Assembly (NCBI GenBank): GCA_022615805.1
Contig: JAKEGO010000109.1
Coordinates: 1 to 9,975 of the forward strand
DNA: 9,975 bases
Direction: 5' to 3'
Source: Thermoplasmata archaeon
GTDB taxonomy: Archaea; Thermoplasmatota; JAKEGO01
Part shown: piece after piece, positions 7,997 to 9,975 of the stretch
Position numbering within the stretch: the first letter of the stretch is position 1
How the letters are laid out: every line of letters begins with the position of its first letter
Notes under the pieces: model-generated
Told to the model about the DNA's origin: nothing
Databases searched by the model: none
The model's input: the letters and a program-made list of their open reading frames with translations, nothing else
Made by a program: the position numbers and the translations under genes

Positions 7997-8070
7997 GCAG
8001 GTGTAGTCTAGCCTGGTCATGACTAAGGCCTTCCAAGCCTTCAACCCGGGTTCGAATCCCGGCGCCTGCA
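7997..8070 (+). tRNA. tRNA-Gly(UCC)
   Basis: A 74-nt cloverleaf. The acceptor stem GCAGGTG/CGCCTGC pairs fully with one G-T. The D arm has GTC/GAC and a loop with GG. The anticodon stem AAGGC/GCCTT is perfect, and the loop CTTCCAA gives anticodon TCC. The T arm is CCGGG-TTCGAAT-CCCGG and the discriminator is A at 8070. C2-G71 and C35-C36 fit glycine identity. No CCA is encoded (next bases are TCA), as is common in archaea, and there is no intron. It would read GGA and GGG codons. Its last 14 bases plus one downstream base (8057-8071) are copied twice more downstream at the ends of the tandem units. Confidence 0.95.
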
Positions 8071-8212
8071 TCATCCCCCTCTCGTCGATCCATTCCAGCT
8101 CTCGGGGGATGATGCGCGACGATGATACAACACGTCGATTCCTTCGGAATCGACTGGCCCGGAGGTTTCATGCCGTCGCAGACACGTGAAACCCCCGGTC
8201 CCGGCGCCTGCA
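8071..8212 (+). repeat. Tandem structured unit 1 after tRNA-Gly
   Basis: A 142-nt unit running from the base after the tRNA discriminator to the end of a 15-nt copy of the tRNA 3' end (TCCCGGCGCCTGCAT at 8199-8213). Three hairpins: H1, 8068-8079 with 8104-8115, 12 perfect pairs that borrow the last three tRNA bases; H2, 8134-8142 with 8146-8154, 9 perfect pairs with a TTC loop; H3, 8159-8170 with 8187-8198, 11 pairs around one A-C mismatch. It is presumably transcribed with the tRNA. It is not a family I recognise, and I see no protein in it that I would defend. Confidence 0.85.
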
Positions 8213-8353
8213 TCGTCCCCCTCCCGTCGATCCAACATTGCCCACGGAGGACGATGCGCGACCAGATACGACACGTCGATGCCTCCGGCATCGACTGGCC
8301 CGTGGATTTCAGACCGTCATCGGGAGGTGAAATCAACGGTCCCGGCGCCTGCA
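8213..8353 (+). repeat. Tandem structured unit 2 after tRNA-Gly
   Basis: A second, diverged 141-nt copy of the preceding unit, also ending in the tRNA 3' copy (8340-8354). The same three hairpins form: H1, 8210-8221 with 8246-8257 (one C-A mismatch); H2, 8275-8283 with 8287-8295, perfect, TCC loop; H3, 8300-8311 with 8328-8339, one mismatch at the same position as in unit 1. Loop and linker sequences are also partly kept: CGTCGATCCA in the H1 loop, GCGCGAC after H1, and TCGACTGGCCCG between H2 and H3. A partial third unit does not follow. Confidence 0.85.
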
Positions 8354-8369
8354 TTTCCCGATGAGTGAA

Positions 8370-8381
8370 AATAAGATATAG
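8370..8381 (+). promoter_or_regulatory. TATA box of the Nep1-like gene
   Basis: AATAAGATATAG, centred about 26 bases before the ATG at 8402. No SD sequence precedes that ATG, so a leaderless transcript is likely. It also marks the latest point at which the tRNA/repeat transcript need end. Confidence 0.5.
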
Positions 8382-8401
8382 AACGAGTCGGTTGCAGGTC
8401 C

Positions 8402-8926
8402 ATGCTCCGCATCGTCCTCGGCAACACAGAGGTGTCGGTCCCGCCGATGCCCGACGACCACCCGGAGATCGTGCTGAAGACGATAGGGGCTATAAGGCGC
8501 TCCGGCCTGCGACCAGGAAAAGAGGTCGAGCTCGTCGTTCATACGCATGACGACCTGGTCGCCGGCATCCCTCTCGAAGCCGAAGCAGGGTTCGCATCAT
8601 GGTTGGCATCGGTGATGGGGACGCGGGCGTTCCCGGGAGACCTCACGATCGCCGTGGTGAGGCCGCTCGACGGCAAACGTCGTAAAAAGAAGGACCGCCT
8701 CATCGTGCTGACCCCCGAAGGGGAGGAGTCGGACCTCGTTTCCATCGCAAGGAGATCCCCGAATGCGACCGTCCTCATCGGCGGTTTCCGCGAGGGGGAG
8801 TTCGACAGAAAGGTGCTCGATTCGGCTGACGCGCGGGTGAGCCTGGGGAAGGAGAGCCTGACCGTCTGGGCTGCGGTCGAACAGGCGCTCGCCGCTTGGA
8901 AAAAGGGCTCCTCTAAAAAAGGTTAG
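8402..8926 (+). CDS. Compact, divergent Nep1/Emg1-like SPOUT methyltransferase
   Basis: A 174-residue protein that I match to archaeal Nep1, the SPOUT enzyme that N1-methylates a pseudouridine in 16S rRNA and helps small-subunit assembly. The shared landmarks are in order. VVHTHDDLVAGIP (45-57) matches the family's IHTYDD..L.INP. The knot region has VLIGGFREGEF (124-134), like IIGGFPYG. The end is VSLGKESLTVWAAVEQAL, like the family's ISL..K.L.AW. Two differences are notable. About 30 residues near the N-terminus are missing compared with M. jannaschii Nep1 (about 205 residues). The conserved RPD motif, 26 residues before HTYDD, is HPE here (20-22). It may therefore be a variant subfamily with altered activity. 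The start is set by the TATA box; no SD is present. Confidence 0.62.
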   Translation: MLRIVLGNTEVSVPPMPDDHPEIVLKTIGAIRRSGLRPGKEVELVVHTHDDLVAGIPLEAEAGFASWLASVMGTRAFPGDLTIAVVRPLDGKRRKKKDRLIVLTPEGEESDLVSIARRSPNATVLIGGFREGEFDRKVLDSADARVSLGKESLTVWAAVEQALAAWKKGSSKKG

Positions 8927-8931
8927 ACTTT

Positions 8932-8944
8932 GCACGATACGTGC
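8932..8944 (+). terminator. Short hairpin after the Nep1-like gene
   Basis: GCACG-ATA-CGTGC, a 5-bp hairpin beginning 6 bases after the stop codon and flanked by short T-rich runs. A weak terminator candidate only. Confidence 0.25.
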
Positions 8945-9180
8945 TATATGAATGTTGGCTCGGATAAATGCATTTCTCGAACGTAGGGCGGGGGCTGTTC
9001 GGTAAATGTCGAAGAACCACTTCGATGAGAAACGAAATCAGTCGCGGATACCCACAATCTATTAATAGGGTCTTCTTGACGGTATACCCGGAGATCCTCA
9101 TGCCCCAGGATCGTCTGGCTGGACCGGCATCGATGCCGATTTCCGCATTCAATAGACTGCGATTGGCCTTATTCGCGCCA
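8945..9180. other. Intergenic region with small inverted repeats, no supported gene
   Basis: I see no convincing coding sequence. It contains TCGAAG-AACCA-CTTCGA (9009-9025), the palindrome CTATTAATAG (9059-9068), which could act as a TATA element, GATCCT-CATGCCCC-AGGATC (9093-9112), and the 14-nt perfect palindrome CGGCATCGATGCCG (9125-9138). This could be an unannotated small RNA from about 9090, or regulatory DNA of the hydrogenase operon. Neither can be decided from sequence alone. Confidence 0.4.
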
Positions 9181-9185
9181 CCCAA

Positions 9186-9198
9186 TGGTTTCAAGCCA
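9186..9198. promoter_or_regulatory. Imperfect operator-like palindrome, distal
   Basis: TGGTTTCAAGCCA, a near-palindrome that shares TGGTTT and a CCA end with the perfect one at 9227-9241. The two centres (9192 and 9234) are 42 bases apart, close to four helical turns, so the same dimeric regulator could bind both on one face. Confidence 0.4.
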
Positions 9199-9216
9199 CG
9201 TCAATACGGATTGACG
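9199..9216. promoter_or_regulatory. Inverted repeat between the two operator-like sites
   Basis: CGTCAAT-ACGG-ATTGACG, 7-bp arms with a 4-base spacer, lying between the two TGGTTT palindromes. Its sequence differs from theirs, so it could be a site for another regulator. Confidence 0.35.
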
Positions 9217-9226
9217 CCAAATGAAA

Positions 9227-9241
9227 TTGGTTTGAAACCAA
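9227..9241. promoter_or_regulatory. Operator-like perfect palindrome at the hydrogenase promoter
   Basis: TTGGTTTGAAACCAA, 7-bp arms around a central G. It touches the first TATA-like stretch (9240-9251), so a bound protein would compete with TBP there. The regulator is not in the window. Confidence 0.5.
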
Positions 9242-9258
9242 ATATATATACCAGGACG

Positions 9259-9268
9259 GATATAAAAG
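9259..9268 (+). promoter_or_regulatory. TATA box of the hydrogenase operon
   Basis: GATATAAAAG at 9259-9268 is the strongest TATA box in the region and predicts transcription from about 9290, a leader of about 68 bases. A second element, AAATATATATAC at 9240-9251, could start transcription near 9272. Confidence 0.6.
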
Positions 9269-9345
9269 GGAGAAGGGGGGTCGGACGACATTCCGGGAAG
9301 CGTCTGGCCGCCGTTCAACAGACAGTATCGAAGCCAAACGAACCA

Positions 9346-9351
9346 AGAGGT
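9346..9351 (+). promoter_or_regulatory. SD sequence of the hydrogenase gene
   Basis: AGAGGTT with GAGGT six to seven bases before ATG 9358, matching the archaeal SD consensus. It fixes the start codon and contrasts with the leaderless genes to the left. Confidence 0.6.
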
Positions 9352-9357
9352 TGTAGC

Positions 9358-9975
9358 ATGAAACCGCGCGTCGCCTTCTTCGACTTCGCCAGCTGCGAGG
9401 GATGCCAGCTCCAGATCGCCAACCTCGAGGAGGACATCGTCGACCTCGTCCAGAGCGTCGATGTCGTCTCCTTCCGGGAGGTCATGACCGAGCAAAGCGA
9501 TGAGTACGACATCGCATTCATCGAGGGAAGCATCGAGCGCCCGATGGATGCCGAGCGCCTCAGGGGGATCAGGACGAAGGCGAAGGTGCTCATCGCCCTC
9601 GGCGCCTGCGCCTGCACCGGAGGCGTCAACAAGTTGCGTGAACGGTGGACGCCCCAAGACGCGTTGAAGGAGGTCTACGGCAGCGCGGACATCGGCTCGA
9701 ACGAGCTCTTCGACGCAACGGAGGCGAGGGCCCTCGACGAAGTCGTCAAGGTGGACTTCTACATCCGCGGATGCCCCGTCAGGAAGGAGCAGGTCCTTTA
9801 TTACGTCAAGCGCCTCAGCACGTTCCCTCCGCATTCGAACATGGACCTGAGGTTCGATGTCGCGTCTCGCGCCCTTCCCGTGGACGAGAGGTCGATCATC
9901 ATTTACGATCCGAACAAGTGCATCCTCTGCAGGAGGTGTGCGATCACGTGCAACGACGCCCTCGGCATCCATGCG
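9358..9975 (+). CDS. [NiFe] hydrogenase small subunit with NuoG/HoxU-like 4Fe-4S domain, partial
   Basis: The first 206 codons of a gene cut by the right edge. Residues 1 to about 155 form a 20-kDa-type [NiFe] hydrogenase small subunit, the electron-relay partner of the Ni-Fe subunit. The proximal cluster ligands are visible: C13 and C16 (SCEGCQ), C84 (GACACTGG) and C139 (RGCP). It resembles group 3b sulfhydrogenase delta subunits (SCxGCQLQ, IEGSI, VDFYIRGCP). After a linker, the chain continues into IIIYDPNKCILCRRCAITC, with C188, C191, C194 and C198, the ferredoxin-type pattern found in NuoG/HoxU and related subunits. P. furiosus-type delta subunits have a different C-terminus, so this is a fusion or different subgroup. 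The large subunit and diaphorase genes are expected downstream. A clear SD and TATA box precede it. Confidence 0.88.
   Translation, partial: MKPRVAFFDFASCEGCQLQIANLEEDIVDLVQSVDVVSFREVMTEQSDEYDIAFIEGSIERPMDAERLRGIRTKAKVLIALGACACTGGVNKLRERWTPQDALKEVYGSADIGSNELFDATEARALDEVVKVDFYIRGCPVRKEQVLYYVKRLSTFPPHSNMDLRFDVASRALPVDERSIIIYDPNKCILCRRCAITCNDALGIHA

Noticed and set aside
8104..8135. C/D-box or H/ACA guide RNA in the repeat units
   Set aside because: GATGATG/GATGATA in unit 1 resembles a C box but is lost in unit 2, no D box or kink-turn partner is found, and the ACA after H1 is at the wrong distance.
7965..8354. Minus-strand open frame of 129 codons across the tRNA and repeats
   Set aside because: Its internal peptide repeats only reflect the DNA repeats, it runs antisense through the tRNA, and the 142-base unit breaks the frame between copies.
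8057..8354. CRISPR array
   Set aside because: Repeated DNA is nearly the whole 141-nt unit, with no short repeat/unique spacer pattern and no cas genes.
8122..8364. Plus-strand open frame of 80 codons with repeated HVDxxGIDWP peptide
   Set aside because: Changes between copies follow stem pairing and are not biased to synonymous sites, and no SD precedes it. A small protein is not excluded, since E. coli tyrT is reported to encode one.
8391..8399. GTTGCAGGT matching the tRNA 5' end and leader (7994-8002)
   Set aside because: A nine-base match with no further similarity; chance is a sufficient explanation, though a remnant of a duplicated tRNA cannot be excluded.
8913..9194. Minus-strand open frame of 93 codons in the intergenic region
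   Set aside because: No recognisable domain or SD, and it overlaps the end of the Nep1-like gene antisense.
9169..9972. Minus-strand open frame of 267 codons opposite the hydrogenase gene
   Set aside because: Antisense to a gene with all cluster cysteines, a TATA box and an SD.

Overview
The window looks like chromosomal DNA from a GC-rich archaeon, most likely a member of the Thermoplasmatota. Three things support this. Genes and the tRNA are preceded by archaeal TATA boxes at the right distance. The tRNA gene does not encode its CCA end. Several products are archaeal in type: a cis-prenyltransferase with an archaeal N-terminal extension, an RCK-type potassium channel, a Nep1-like SPOUT methyltransferase and a sulfhydrogenase-like [NiFe] hydrogenase small subunit. 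The lineage is inferred from gene content and not proven.

Left part (1-6903), all minus strand. Reading in the direction of transcription: (i) a 1035-residue secreted, membrane-anchored protein with Ig/PKD-like modules, an eight-repeat PQQ-type beta-propeller, one transmembrane helix and a long basic cytoplasmic tail; (ii) a two-gene potassium operon, with a two-TM channel fused to an RCK domain overlapping a soluble TrkA-type protein by ATGA; (iii) a uppS-radC pair, polyprenyl diphosphate synthase followed by a RadC/JAMM protein. The uppS reading frame has no ATG, GTG or TTG at its expected start. An ATA placed correctly behind a TATA box and an SD-like sequence is the best candidate.

Right part (7098-9975), all plus strand. 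An apparently leaderless endonuclease IV gene (nfo) is followed by tRNA-Gly(UCC). Directly after the tRNA come two tandem copies of a 141-142 nt unit, each ending in a 15-nt copy of the tRNA 3' end. Each unit folds into the same three hairpins, and base changes between the two copies are compensated in the stems. This is the most unusual feature of the window. It recalls the E. coli tyrT/rtT repeats in layout, but I recognise no archaeal family for it. Then come an apparently leaderless, compact and divergent Nep1-like gene and a 431-nt intergenic region with several inverted repeats and two TATA boxes. Last is the start of a [NiFe] hydrogenase small subunit that runs into a NuoG/HoxU-like 4Fe-4S domain and is cut by the window edge.

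The genes do not form one pathway. The window is ordinary core genome (DNA repair, lipid carrier synthesis, ion homeostasis, rRNA modification, energy metabolism) with one unusual RNA-like locus behind the tRNA.
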